64,000 nucleotides of DNA from Bipolaris cookei. Its lineage: Eukaryota > Ascomycota > Dothideomycetes > Pleosporales > Pleosporaceae. A program made the translations under genes and the position numbers. Positions 53,989-64,000 of the stretch are shown piece by piece; within the stretch, counting starts at the first letter, position 1, and the number at the start of each line of letters is the position of its first letter. Under the pieces are notes generated by a model that saw nothing but the letters and a program-made list of their open reading frames with translations, ran no database searches and was not told the origin of the DNA. The stretch lies in assembly GCA_002286855.1 (NCBI GenBank), contig NRSV01000054.1, positions 62,001 through 126,000 of the forward strand, written 5' to 3'.

Positions 53989-55599
53989 TCACAGATTGCG
54001 CCAAAAATCCCGTAGATATCCTGCTTTACCCCGTTGCTCGCTGTGCGGCTCGCCATGTACATACACATCTCTTGCATCAAGATCCATTCTCCTGCCCGAG
54101 TCCAAATCAATCTCTTCACTCCTCCAGAACCGCGTCTTGAACGCTATCTTGTAGCCGCCGTAAATGATTGCAAATACAGGTATCATAATGTAAGCGTCGA
54201 CAAAGTTTCCAGCATTAAACGGGCTCAAGGTCGTCCAGCCCTGGACGAGAGTGAGGAAGATGTTGGCGAAAAGTCCAAAGTAGGCATTCCAGGGATAGAG
54301 AAAAGATTTGAAGGGTAGAGCGTCTGGAGTCCGGCCTTGAGCTTTCCAGGCTTTTCTGAACCGAATGTGCGTAAAGGATATGGCGCCCCAGACGAGAAAG
54401 GTGGAAACGCCACTCAGGTTGACAATATAGGAGTACGCCTTTCCGCCTCCAGTGCTGACATTCATCATGGAAATGGCTCCGATCAGGTTTGTGAAAACGA
54501 TGGCGTAGATTGGTACCCCGCGGCTGTTCGTCTTTCCTAGGAATTTCGGCGCCATTTTCTGCTGTGCCATGAAGAGTATGGTTCGAGATCCGATATAAAT
54601 GGAGCTGTTTGCTGCGCTCAGGACGGTGATGAAGATGAAGGCGTTGATGAGGTGCACTCCTCCCTCCCAGCCAGCGTTCTGTAGTGCGATAGTCATAGGA
54701 CTTTTCAACGCACGACTGCTTCCATTTGCGAGCCCATCTGCATTCGATGGGCAGGTGAGGCCAAAGAAGAATGCAACTCCCATGTAGACAAAAAGGATGC
54801 GCCAGATGACCTGTCGAATAGCGAGTGGAACCGCCACAGATGGGTTTCTGGTTTCAGTTGCCGCAACAGCAACGGCTTCTACGCCTGCGTAAAACGTCGA
54901 AGCAAAAACAAAAACCGTTGCTACTCCGCGAAATCCATTCACCCAAGGACCCGGGTCGTGCCAGTATCGGAATCCGATCGCCTCTTTCTGTCCAATCAGT
55001 CCTCCCGAGGCGTAAATGATGGCGAAAAGGAAGTAAATGCACAGCCCAGCCAGTTTAACCAGTGCAAGCCAAAACTCCGCTTCTCCAAACGACTCAACGC
55101 CCAGCATCTGGAAGCCCAAAAAAGCAAACCAGAAGATGAGAAAGTAGCCCCATAGCGGCACCTGTGGGCCCCAGAACCCCATAATCGAGGAAATGACGTT
55201 GTACTCGTTCGCCAGCACGCACGCCCACACCAGCCAGTACTGCCATCCAACCGCAGCCCCAAAAGCCTTATCCACAAAGCGCTCAGAAAGCGTAACAAAC
55301 GCCCCACCCGTCGGATATAGCGTCGTCATCTCGCCCAGCGACTGTGTAATACTGAATGCGATAATACCAATTATCCCGAATCCGATGAGCAGCGATGCCG
55401 GACCTCCCTGAGCAAGCGCACCTCCCGTTCCAACCAAGATACCAGGACCAATAATTCCAGCCAGAGCCATCATACTCAAATGGCGGGTCTTGAGTCCGCG
55501 CTTGACACCGCTTGGGTCCATTCGCTGGAAATCATCGTCGTTGTAGCTTGCTACTGGCGAGGCAGGGCCCGCTGCGGCCTTGGAGTCGAAGAGGGCCAT
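53989..55599 (-). CDS. Amino acid permease, YAT/AAT family
   Basis: Single exon, 536 aa, with about 12 membrane helices. Family signatures: KRGLKTRHLSMMALAGIIG before and in helix 1, GPGILVGTGGALAQGGPASL, the GEMTTLYPTGGAFVT consensus, and the later SAANSSIYIGSRTILFMAQQ. The N-terminal cytoplasmic tail is about 45 residues and the C-terminal tail is charged (ARDVYVHGEPHSEQRGKAG). This is a plasma-membrane amino acid/H+ symporter of the Gap1/Can1/Dip5 group. The substrate range cannot be read from sequence. No intron is needed. Confidence 0.92.
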   Translation of the reverse strand: MALFDSKAAAGPASPVASYNDDDFQRMDPSGVKRGLKTRHLSMMALAGIIGPGILVGTGGALAQGGPASLLIGFGIIGIIAFSITQSLGEMTTLYPTGGAFVTLSERFVDKAFGAAVGWQYWLVWACVLANEYNVISSIMGFWGPQVPLWGYFLIFWFAFLGFQMLGVESFGEAEFWLALVKLAGLCIYFLFAIIYASGGLIGQKEAIGFRYWHDPGPWVNGFRGVATVFVFASTFYAGVEAVAVAATETRNPSVAVPLAIRQVIWRILFVYMGVAFFFGLTCPSNADGLANGSSRALKSPMTIALQNAGWEGGVHLINAFIFITVLSAANSSIYIGSRTILFMAQQKMAPKFLGKTNSRGVPIYAIVFTNLIGAISMMNVSTGGGKAYSYIVNLSGVSTFLVWGAISFTHIRFRKAWKAQGRTPDALPFKSFLYPWNAYFGLFANIFLTLVQGWTTLSPFNAGNFVDAYIMIPVFAIIYGGYKIAFKTRFWRSEEIDLDSGRRMDLDARDVYVHGEPHSEQRGKAGYLRDFWRNL

Positions 55600-56658
55600 G
55601 ACGTACGAGCCTGACGGTTGTTGGGAAGTTGTTCTTGATTAAACGAGCAAAAAGCTCACGAGAAGCATAATATGTACATGTTTTACTTTTCAAGGATCCA
55701 TAGTTACATTAGCGCATATTTTCTAGTCTTGACTTGGCGAGAAAATACCTGGGGGCGAATGACAGACGGCTGGGGTCTTGGGTTGCATGTTGCGATTTTC
55801 ACGGCTGATTGCGCGATAAGAGGGAGGGTCTTTTTTTTGGCGGCGGTTCTGCAGGGACCGATTGTTGGCTTGTTTCCCGCCGAAACTGTCGTATCTTGAA
55901 ATTAATGATTGGGTAAAGATTCTGAGGGGAGGAAAGCAATGCCGGTTGCTCGTGGAGAATGGCAACTTTTGCCATCGAGCAGTGCGGATATGGGCGATGG
56001 ATTGGGGTGGTGGGGAGGGCGGGTGCAAACGGTAAGTCTGGTCTCGATAGGGTTTAGTGGAAGGCAAGATATACTACAACTTGGCGCCACTTCTCCACGC
56101 GAAGCTTGCGATGTGGATTTTACTATCTTTTTGTTGTCATAGGCTGGCTGAAGTCCCGCATTCTGGATTTGCAAACTCCGCGTGCTCTGTGTCTAGACCT
56201 CCTCCGGCTTCAGAGTTTGCAATGACTCGGGTATAAGCACGGCAGGCTCCGACCTTCCTGTCGATATCTTGGACTTTGATGTCGCCAGCACACCCTCAGT
56301 TTGCCATCACATGGCCGTCCGCCACAGAAAAAGCTTGGAATTTCTTCCCTAGTTCCATACGGAATGATTCTCGTGCATTTTCTTGTCATATTTGCTCCGG
56401 TCTTGGCGAGACAAGGGCTAATGAGCTAATTGTTACGTCTCATGAGTGTTGCTCCTGCTCAACGTTGCACAATGTGCGAATATAGGAAATAATCCATTCA
56501 CTATTTCTTGCCACATGATCGAATACTCAGGAAAGACAGTAATACACATACAAATCGTAGCATTTAAAAACTCATATACCGTCGTTAACACTGATCCAGT
56601 CAGGTCATATAAAAGTTCCAGGCATCCAGTCCATCTCCAGCATCATCGACCAAGCAAA
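55600..56658. other. Intergenic, permease upstream region
   Basis: G/T-rich on the plus strand at 55740-56040 and AT-rich after. No gene is seen; it is the permease promoter plus the 3' side of the Egh16-like gene. Confidence 0.5.
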
Positions 56659-57719
56659 TTAGGGCAGGCGGCCAACTTCCATACGCTTCTTAAGCCTGTA
56701 GGCAAGAGCACGCTTCTTGGCGGCAGTGCTCTGGGTGAAAGCAACAGAGCCACCAAAGGGACCTGCAGCTGCGCCATTGCGGACACGCATGACGCAGACA
56801 TTGTTGACACCGGCAACAGTCGCATCGCAAGTCATACCCGCGGGCATCTGGACCTTCATTTCGAACTCGGTGTTGGTCGCAAGAGAGATGCCCTGGACTC
56901 CCAGACCAGGGACATCCTGAGTGACAGTGGCAGGCTGCATAGCAGCTTCATCAGTGCCACCAGAAGTGCCATCGACGTCTGCCGTGAAAGGACCCGCACC
57001 ATCTTGGTTGATCTGTAGCAGATTAGAAACCGCAATATCGAACTGAACACCACAACAACTTACCTGACGAAGCGTCATAGTAACCGTCCCATCATCCGCA
57101 CAAGTCGGCAATCCCCCCGTCGCACCCGTCCCAGCAGCAGCAGCAACCCTCGTCTCAGGCGGTCCATTAACCTTATCACCACCTCCCCCAAACAATCCCG
57201 CAATCCCCGTTGCACCACCCGCACCGCCCGCTGCACCACCTGCACCGCCCTTTCCACCGCCTCCCAAAAGGTTACTGAGAAACTGCCGCTTCCGCTGCGC
57301 ATTCTGTGGAATATCATCTTCAACCCCAACACTCCCGGAAGCGCCTTGGTTAGCCGGTGGCGCAGCCCCGGACCCCATAAACGCGCCTACCATAACCGCA
57401 GCATCCACGTTGCCGTTGCCCTGCGTGCGACCCAGCGGGCCCGTCTTACCACTTGCGATCTCGCGGTCGCGAATGATGGCTGTGTCGGCTTGGGATCCGC
57501 ATCCACTGTATCTGTATTAGCCTTTTCTTTTTACCCCAGTACCCCGGTATATAGTATGTGGAAGACATACTTGGACGAACAATCCCTGGGTGTCCCGTCC
57601 TGGATTGTGAGACCAGGCATGTTAACACCATTTGCGCCTTTAACTTCAGTGACTACGCCGTGGGCGGAGATGGTAGCGGTGGCGGTGAGGGCGAGTAGGA
57701 GGGTGCGTGGGAAGTACAT
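56659..57719 (-). CDS. Egh16-like (Gas1/Mas3, DUF3129) secreted protein
   Basis: Exons 57571..57719, 57064..57505 and 56659..57012 on the minus strand give 314 aa. The signal peptide MYFPRTLLLALTATATISAH is followed directly by GVVTEVKGANGVNMPGLTIQ, then DGTPRDCSSNGCGSQADTAI and ASGKTGPLGRTQGNGNVDAA. These blocks match the Egh16/Gas family of secreted proteins first seen at appressoria and in early plant infection. A Gly/Ala-rich, collagen-like insert (about residues 135-165) interrupts the middle. The C-terminal block contains GMTCDATVAGVNNVCVMRVR. Introns use GTATGT..ATACAG and GTAAGT..CTACAG. A role in plant contact is known for the family only; it is not shown here. Confidence 0.85.
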
Positions 57720-58628
57720 CTTTGCTAATATATGCCTGTATATTGAGAAGGATGGAGAAGGGGTGCGGGGGCGAGATCAACTCGGTTTTCTATCCTAAAT
57801 ACTCAAAAAGATAAAAGAAAAAAAGTAGATATATAAGAATGTATATAAGAAGCACCAGGCTGAGAATCGGAGTGGTATTACACAAGGAAGATTGTGCTGC
57901 GGATACTTCGACTCGACGTTTCCCTCCGCTCTTCTTATACAGATTCTCACTTCACCAAGAAGATATGTCATATAGAGGTAGAGCTAGATCAGTCAATCGC
58001 ACCTCATTCTACATTCGGTTCCATAGCCGCCATGCCTTGCCCTGCAACTTGCTAGGGAAAGGGAAACCCTCAGTCCCCACACACATCCGGCGTCCCTATC
58101 GAGTAACAAAAAACAACACCAGGCATTGCAATACCCTATCGGGGCATCAAGACAGGCGCCGCGCCTGCGTCGTGAGGTGTGTTTGATCTGAGGCTTCGCT
58201 TGTGGTCCAAAACATGGGGCTTGGCCTGTGAATCACGGTGTGAGTGCAAAGAGGTAGGATGATTAGCCAGATGGGCCTGCGGGATTGTTCTGAGGATCCC
58301 AGGCGCCAAGGCGTTGGAGTGATGGTTTTTATGCGTGAGGTTTTGAGATATGCGAAACAGGGAGGGAGAAAGGGTGGGACGAGAGGTGGGTTGTTTCCTC
58401 CATAGTAAAAGTTGGGCTGATAATGGCGATTGCTGTACGTGGTTGTTCCATGGCAACATGGCAACTTAATTGTTTACTATTGCAAGAATTGTAGTTTAAA
58501 AAAGAAAGATGGAATCCGAGGAAATCAATATCGTACACCTGTCTACGCTATCAAATCCATCAGCGTGTAGTAGTATACAAAACTCACCCAACTTAGTCTA
58601 GTCTACGCAGTTCTCGCGCCTAACCCGT

Positions 58629-58659
<31 letters not shown>

Positions 58660-59362
58660 CCATCGCCAACCACCCAACATTCAGCGCCACACACACATAC
58701 ACACAACCTCCCAAGAACCAAGGCCCAATCAATCCCCATTCCAATCATCACACTTCCCTAAAAATAAAATTTTCAAAAAAAAGCCCCCTTGTCAGGTGTT
58801 TTGTCAACAAGAAGAAAACCCCACAGTGTTGTCGCAGTCCCCGTCGACGCTAGCGTTTCATCAAACAAGAACAAGGTTGATCTTCAAACTTGTTGTGCCT
58901 TGCTTCCTTTACAGACCCGTAGACAGCCTGCTCCCGTTTTTTTATGCATACATGTTCCACACCCGCTTCTGAGGGTTTTGCTTACAAAGTCCCCCCCCCC
59001 CACAGTGACCCGAAAACGTGTAGTAGAGGTGTGACGGTGGCGGGTGTTTGGTGTTTAGTCATTGTAAAGAGGCGAGATGGAAGTGGGGGTTTATGGCTTA
59101 GTTTGGGTTCGGGGGATGAGGACGGAATGGGGAAGGAGACGCGATGTTTTTTTTTGAAATCGATTTTGAATGTGTCAAACGTGGAAGTTCGGAGTTTGGT
59201 CTTAGGAGGCTGATTTATAGGCCCAGTGGGGCTTTTGGCGATTTTGACATCTTCATGCACTTGCTCGAGTGCTGACGCTTTGGGTACTAGGTATTTCCTA
59301 TACTGTTGCTTGTGCGTGCCAATGAAGCATGTGTGACTTGAGGTCCTTGGGACTTCGATTCC
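57720..59362. other. Intergenic, with microsatellite and skew switches
   Basis: 1.6 kb without a recognised gene. It contains a CAT trinucleotide repeat at 58631-58659 and a C run at 58990-59001. The plus strand turns from C-rich to G-rich near 58140 and again near 59000. Confidence 0.5.
58631..58659 (+). repeat. (CAT)n microsatellite
   Basis: About nine to ten uninterrupted CAT units in an intergenic region. Confidence 0.9.
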
Positions 59363-62300
59363 TCATATGGCACCGAAAGTAAGAAATAGTTGGAGTGTAG
59401 CGACGGCGATGGCTTCACTTCCGAGTACGAAACCCGCAATGGAGAAACCGTCTTGCAAGCTTTTCTTGCATATGCCCCATATGAGCCCAAACGTGCCTGC
59501 AGATGCGATACCGAAAAATAGAACGAGACAGATGCGCTGTACATCCATGTCTTGTTCGAGATGCACGCCCCATCCCGTGTAGAGGTCGGGATCTACACCT
59601 GGGGTCGGGCGCTCCCCGATACGTTTTGGGAACTGCCTAAGACAAATATTGTCTTGGAAGCAATCCTTAGGCGAGCTGAAGCGATGCATGAGAAAGTCAC
59701 TGCCCAATGCTGGCGTACGGTCTGGTTTGCGAGGATCGCATGTGTAGTGCTTGACAGTCTCCGGTGGCATATCAGAGACGAGGCCATCGACTTCTTGGCG
59801 AGCGTGTAGAGTAAACTAGGCAGGACCTATGAGCTTGAAATAGCACCTGTTTTCTCATTGGAAATCTTACCTTGACAAAGCTCATTCGTTGTACAGTCTG
59901 GAAGCTGAACTGGCGGTAGGCCCATCGGAATTTCGAGTGGTATTCACGGCGTAACGCTTCGAAGAGCTCGCGATCTCGAGTGATTGTCGAAACCCGGAGG
60001 TCGTGACGGTTCGTTAAGAATCTCTTGACTTTTATGCATAAGAGGATAAAATCTTCTGGCATGTTGATATTAGTGCTGTTGACTTGAGTGCGAGCAGTAG
60101 AAGACGAAGAACGCCAATCCTGTCGTTTTGATGTAGCCTGATAAGCCGTGGAGGGACCTGTTGAAGTATGAAGTGGTTGGTTGGAATTACGGGGATCAGC
60201 ATTTACACTCGATGTTGATGGCAAACTCCCATTCGTTGGTCCATTGACCGCTTTGGAAGAGAAATTTCTATCGTGTACCGAGTCTGAGAGTCGAGGATGC
60301 ATAGTTGGTATCGATAGAGATGCCCATTTTTCGATGCCCAACCACGCAAGAATGCACACTCGAATCCAAGTGCAAATGTTTGCAATGATCATTCCAAGTC
60401 TCTCAAATACAACTCTTGCTGCAGATCGGCTGGACTGAGATGAATCCCAAGCTTCCATGGAAGCACTTATACCATGCTCTTGAAACGTTTCCAAAAGTTC
60501 ACGTACTGAACCAGGCCGTTGTTCAGTATAATGGTCAAGTCCTCTGTGCCCGCACGTCTTTTCCGAGTTAGCGAAGCGCGTGAATAAACCGTCCAAAAAA
60601 CCCACACATGTCCAAGATAATATATAGCGTTTGTCTATTACAACCGCAGCGTGCGGCCTTTCAGCCTTGTTCTCAATGTGGCCGTTTGGCTTCATCGTTC
60701 TCTCAATCATATCCTTGCCGAAGTTGCTGTGTACGGAATCCACTCGGCTCGAGACAACCAAATGACTTGGTTTCGCACCGCTCTTGTCATTCCGCTGCAC
60801 CTCTTTTTCTTGCGTTGCTGACATCAAACATACCGTTCTCAGAGGTACGTTGGCTAGATGGGGGTGCACCTTGCTCCAATACTTGTTATCGCCCATATAA
60901 CATGCGCCAGTAAGGGTATAGTATTGCTGCGAGTCCAAAGGCTTAGTAGACAGCGGAGAAAATGCCCGGAGGGTCAAGAGCGCCGAGTGTTCAGATACAA
61001 AGAATATCACTTTCCCGTTGTCAGTTGGTTAAAAGGCCTCTTGGAAAATTGAGTCATTCACTCACTGTCTTTTTTCTGCGTACCAGGCGAAGCCAGCCCT
61101 AACCTCGATAGCCGAGCTGTTTTGAACAGCCGGTGGCCGTGCGTGGCTTTTTTCATCTGTTTGATAAGAGTGCCATATGTATTGTATGCTTCAGATTGAT
61201 AAGATAGATTCGGGTCCTGTTGAGATTGGGAGCAGGCCCTGTCTAAAAGGCTGGACAGATTCTTCAAAGTACTCCGAGAAACCGAACCTTTGTCGCTGCG
61301 CCGGAGCATTATCAAAAGCTCTTCAATACTGCCTAGAGCGAACCAAGGTTTAGGGAATGGCCCGTTATCGTACTGCTCCTCTTCGTCGATATCACTAACA
61401 GCTTCAATGTAGTCGATTAAAAGACCCTTTACTCTGAGAGCAGCACTTGCATCAGGCTTGAGTAGTGTATCGGTAACCCGTTCCGATCTCGGTAATCTCA
61501 TCGCCGTATTGTAGTGCAACATTAACAAAGCAACCAAAAGACATTGGAAGTCATATCGTCCCAGCTTGAACGAGATTTTTCCCGCCAACATTAACTCCCT
61601 GCACAACCGAGACCTTTTGCGAGTTATCAGTTCCCAACGTCTGAGTGGTTTGATTAACACTTTAAGTCCTGATACATGAGCTAGACCGCCGCTACGTATG
61701 AGCAAGAGGAAAGAGCTAGGGCACTGAAGGGCTTCTAAGAATGGCCGATAAGCCTCCTCTTCTGCTTCATTCGCTTCACCTATCCACACAATGGCCTTCG
61801 TAGCGCATTTGTAGATCCGGGGGGACAACAGGACCTGTGTAGTTGTTTCTAGAAGGTCAGGCAGCTTGATGCAAATAGCATCTGCCCACAGCCGCCTCTC
61901 TTCATGCGTATGGCGCAACCAGAAAAGTGCACGTTGCAGATGCCAAGGGATGGAGAAAATTTTAGAATCTATGACGATGAATCTCATAGGAGGAGAAGTG
62001 GTCCTGGTATAAAACAATGCCTCGTACCCATTTTGGTCAGCCTTGTTACTGATCTCGTTTTCATTGCCGAGGTCGTGAATTTCGAATCGTCCCTGTAGCG
62101 GCGCAGCTCTGTTTTTGGATGGAAGGAGAACCAGAACTCGGATCTCGTTCGCTTTTAATGGAGGGCACTCGCGAGAGAAAAAACCTAGTGATCCAGAAGG
62201 ATTCCGAAGAGAACGTTCTTTGGACTTCGCATGGCTAATGTCGAGAGTAAGCTTGAGGCACCAAGGAACAATCCAGAGTAAAAGGTCTTTCCATGTAGTT

Positions 62301-62398
62301 GTAAGGTAGTAGTTAATCAAGATATAGGCAATAGCTAAATTAAACAAAAGTGATAATAGCACTGTGAGCCAGTTCTCCCTAAATGAGTTGGGGCTCAT
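59363..62398 (-). CDS. HET-like (heterokaryon incompatibility) membrane protein
   Basis: Three minus-strand exons, 61066..62398, 59871..61009 and 59363..59815, give 974 aa. Introns are GTGAGT..AAAG (56 nt) and GTAAGA..CTAG (55 nt); joins are A|TG and phase 0. The N-terminus (MSPNSFRENWLTVLLSLLFN) has two membrane segments. A HET-type region lies near residues 123-210: GYEALFYTRTTSPPMRF, then RRLWADAICIKLPDLLETTT and RIYKCATKAIVWIGEANE. The usual YxALSYVWG and AICINQ signatures are altered (LFYTR, AICIKL), so the domain is divergent. The end of exon 1 (RLGLASPGTQKKD) leads into MIFFVSEHSALLTLR, as in HET C-terminal regions. The C-terminus carries two more membrane segments (IASAGTFGLIWGI and VLGSEAIAVATLQLFLTF). 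HET proteins act in self/non-self recognition. Confidence 0.75.
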
Positions 62399-63147
62399 GG
62401 TCGTTGCGAGATGCGTCAAGAAGACAGAGAACCAGGCGCATGTTTATACTTTTAGCTGTTGCTACCTAGCCGACGTGTCGCAAGCTCAAACCTTGCCAAT
62501 AGATGTTCAAACCGCGCGCCACAGCGGCTTCAACGAGTTGAGTGAAGACTGCAAGGCATTTTCAGCCTTGTCGGCCCGCAGCCTTGCCGCTTATTTCGGG
62601 CGCTGACTACCACAGCCTCGGTGACACGACATGATGGTCCTAATAACGATGGTGATGCCGTTTGTAGCATGAGTGAAAAATAGAATCACGAGAGCAATAA
62701 AACAGTCAATAGGAAAAGTTGACTGCATCGTAATGATCTATAATCGATGCTAAATACCATTTCCCACGCCAAGGCGCTAGACCCAAACATTCACCATGCA
62801 GCAGACATAACATGCAGTGGAAGCATTTACGTGCTCACAGTAGAATACACTTTTTATTCGGAACTAAGTAAGCGACCTCTCTAATGAACCCCGTTAGTCC
62901 TGAATCACAGTGCCCACACAGACCCAAAACCCACACGTCATCCTCGGACCATTGACACCAACCCCATACTCCTCTTCCCTAGTATCTAAACCACTCCCAA
63001 AAAACCCGACAATTCCCCACCCAAGATGAGCCCCCAAAATCGAAGAAAGAAAAAGGTTTGCCAAGATTTATTTTTCGTTCCATGGCCGAATAAAAAAGGT
63101 TCCAAAAATTACAACAGATACAAAAACCCATCATTTCATCATTCCAT
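62399..63147. other. Intergenic, HET-like gene upstream region
   Basis: No gene is seen. The right part is C-rich and runs into the 3' end of the last gene. Confidence 0.5.
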
Positions 63148-64000
63148 TCATTCAAGCCCAGATCCCGTGCCACGCCTACCACCCATACCGGGTCTCGCAC
63201 CACTAATACTGCTTCGATGTCTTCCCATACCTCCACCTGCTCCAACACCGACACCGTGCATGAGATCCAAGTCCACAGGTGTGCCAGCCCCAAGCGCAAA
63301 ACCATAGGCTTCAGGTCCTTGTCCTGCAAACACAGCGTCGTCACCTAGGTTTTGCTGGGGCGGCGGATCCACGTTGAATGGGACAAAGTAGCTGCTCATG
63401 GGGTCGAAAAAGTTGCTCGTGGGTCCTAGGCCGAGTGCATCGAGGTTCCAGTAGGCGTTGTGGAGATCGGTGGCTAGGTCGGGGAAAGGAGAGAGGTTGG
63501 CGGTGTGGGCTGAAGAGTCCATCTGGTGGGCATGTGACGGGTGAATCATCGAGGGCGAGGTGTTGAGTAGGGGAAGGGAAGAGTGTTGAGGTTGGTGATG
63601 CGATGCAAAGTTGGGGAGGAATTGCTGGGATGAAGGTTGTTGCTGTTGCTGCTGTTGTTGCTGTTGCACAAAAAGGTTCACAGATTCGTATCCAGCGGCC
63701 ATGGCTCCTCGAATATCGTCTTGGGTGAACATGTCGACTGGTTCCACGTGCTGCTGCGCTTGTATGTGCGCAGCAGAATTTCGCTGAGAATGACCGTTGT
63801 GCTGTTGGTACTGCGGTTCAGGTTTCGACATTGACTTTGTTCTGTTTTTCCGCGCTTGCTTGCGGTGGTGCTCTGTCTTTGATGGCGGGGATAACGAGGC
63901 AAAGAATTCCTCCACACTCTGCAGGTCACTCCTATGCCCCAGAACCGCATCGGTGCCTGGCTCGGTCTGGGTCGACTCAGCCGCATCTTCATAATCCGTC
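63148..64000 (-). CDS. Gln-rich protein, C-terminal part, cut by window edge
   Basis: The frame is open from the stop at 63148 to the right edge, about 283 codons; the start lies outside. The sequence is rich in Gln, His, Ser and Pro, with a run of ten Gln near 63640-63670, followed by HHQPQHSSLPLLNTSPSMIH. It ends in a Gly/Arg-rich tail, GGGMGRHRSSISGARPGMGG and then RRGTGSGLE. Near the window edge it reads TQTEPGTDAVLGHRSDLQS. This looks like the activation-type tail of a transcription factor, but no DNA-binding domain is in view, so that is a guess. Confidence 0.5.
   Translation of the reverse strand, partial: TDYEDAAESTQTEPGTDAVLGHRSDLQSVEEFFASLSPPSKTEHHRKQARKNRTKSMSKPEPQYQQHNGHSQRNSAAHIQAQQHVEPVDMFTQDDIRGAMAAGYESVNLFVQQQQQQQQQQPSSQQFLPNFASHHQPQHSSLPLLNTSPSMIHPSHAHQMDSSAHTANLSPFPDLATDLHNAYWNLDALGLGPTSNFFDPMSSYFVPFNVDPPPQQNLGDDAVFAGQGPEAYGFALGAGTPVDLDLMHGVGVGAGGGMGRHRSSISGARPGMGGRRGTGSGLE

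Noticed and set aside
59363..61010. Two separate genes downstream of the HET-like frame
   Set aside because: The three open stretches join through good splice sites in agreeing phase and give a continuous protein, and the second and third lack their own convincing starts.
1..64000. CRISPR arrays, rRNA and tRNA genes
   Set aside because: No regularly spaced repeats, no GGTTCGAATCC-type B box or its complement with a matching cloverleaf, and no rRNA core sequence noticed. CRISPR is not expected in a fungal genome.

Overview
The window is nuclear DNA of a filamentous ascomycete. Genes are compact, with introns of about 50-60 nt that carry GTAAGT-like donors, CTAAC branch sites and YAG acceptors. 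The gene set is fungal: a Zn2Cys6 factor, a HET-type protein, GH55, an Egh16-like secreted protein, and a fused aminodeoxychorismate synthase. Four decayed pogo/Fot1-like transposons carry mainly C-to-T and G-to-A nonsense changes, as RIP produces. A Pleosporales (Dothideomycetes) host is my best guess; this rests on general resemblance and no search was run.

Layout. 0.9-15.2 kb is a dense housekeeping block: APC15, complex I NDUFA8-type subunit, nucleoporin Nup54/Nup57, Tom5, a secreted GH55 beta-1,3-glucanase, then the divergent pair IWS1/SPN1 and PCF11. 15.4-19.7 kb is repeat-rich: a transposase relic, a stretch with dense intron-like signals, a tandem duplication and a palindrome. 19.7-23.3 kb is ATP2 (F1-ATPase beta), whose third intron from the 3' end is 1,624 nt and holds a decayed coding sequence with a C2H2-like finger. 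23.3-28.6 kb is again repeats: an unrecognised broken repeat protein, a second transposase relic and dispersed repeats. 28.6-38.4 kb carries COG1, PABA synthase, a CYC2-like flavoprotein and an MFS drug transporter. 38.7-42.1 kb holds two further transposon relics, one with clear 58-59 bp terminal inverted repeats. 42.2-64 kb carries a bHLH factor, a second MFS-like transporter, CWC21, CDC123, an F-box-like protein, a Zn2Cys6 factor, an amino acid permease, an Egh16-like protein, a 974-aa HET-like membrane protein built from three exons, and the C-terminal part of a Gln-rich protein cut by the window edge.

The genes do not form an operon-like pathway. Functional pairings by adjacency are IWS1/PCF11 (both act with RNA polymerase II) and CWC21/CDC123 (249 bp shared promoter). 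No tRNA, rRNA or CRISPR array was recognised.

The most unusual large-scale signal is compositional. At many points the plus strand flips within about 100 bp from C-rich to G-rich, whichever way the gene runs and also between genes. Splice sites and exon joins were worked out by hand from frame continuity and consensus signals; they are predictions.
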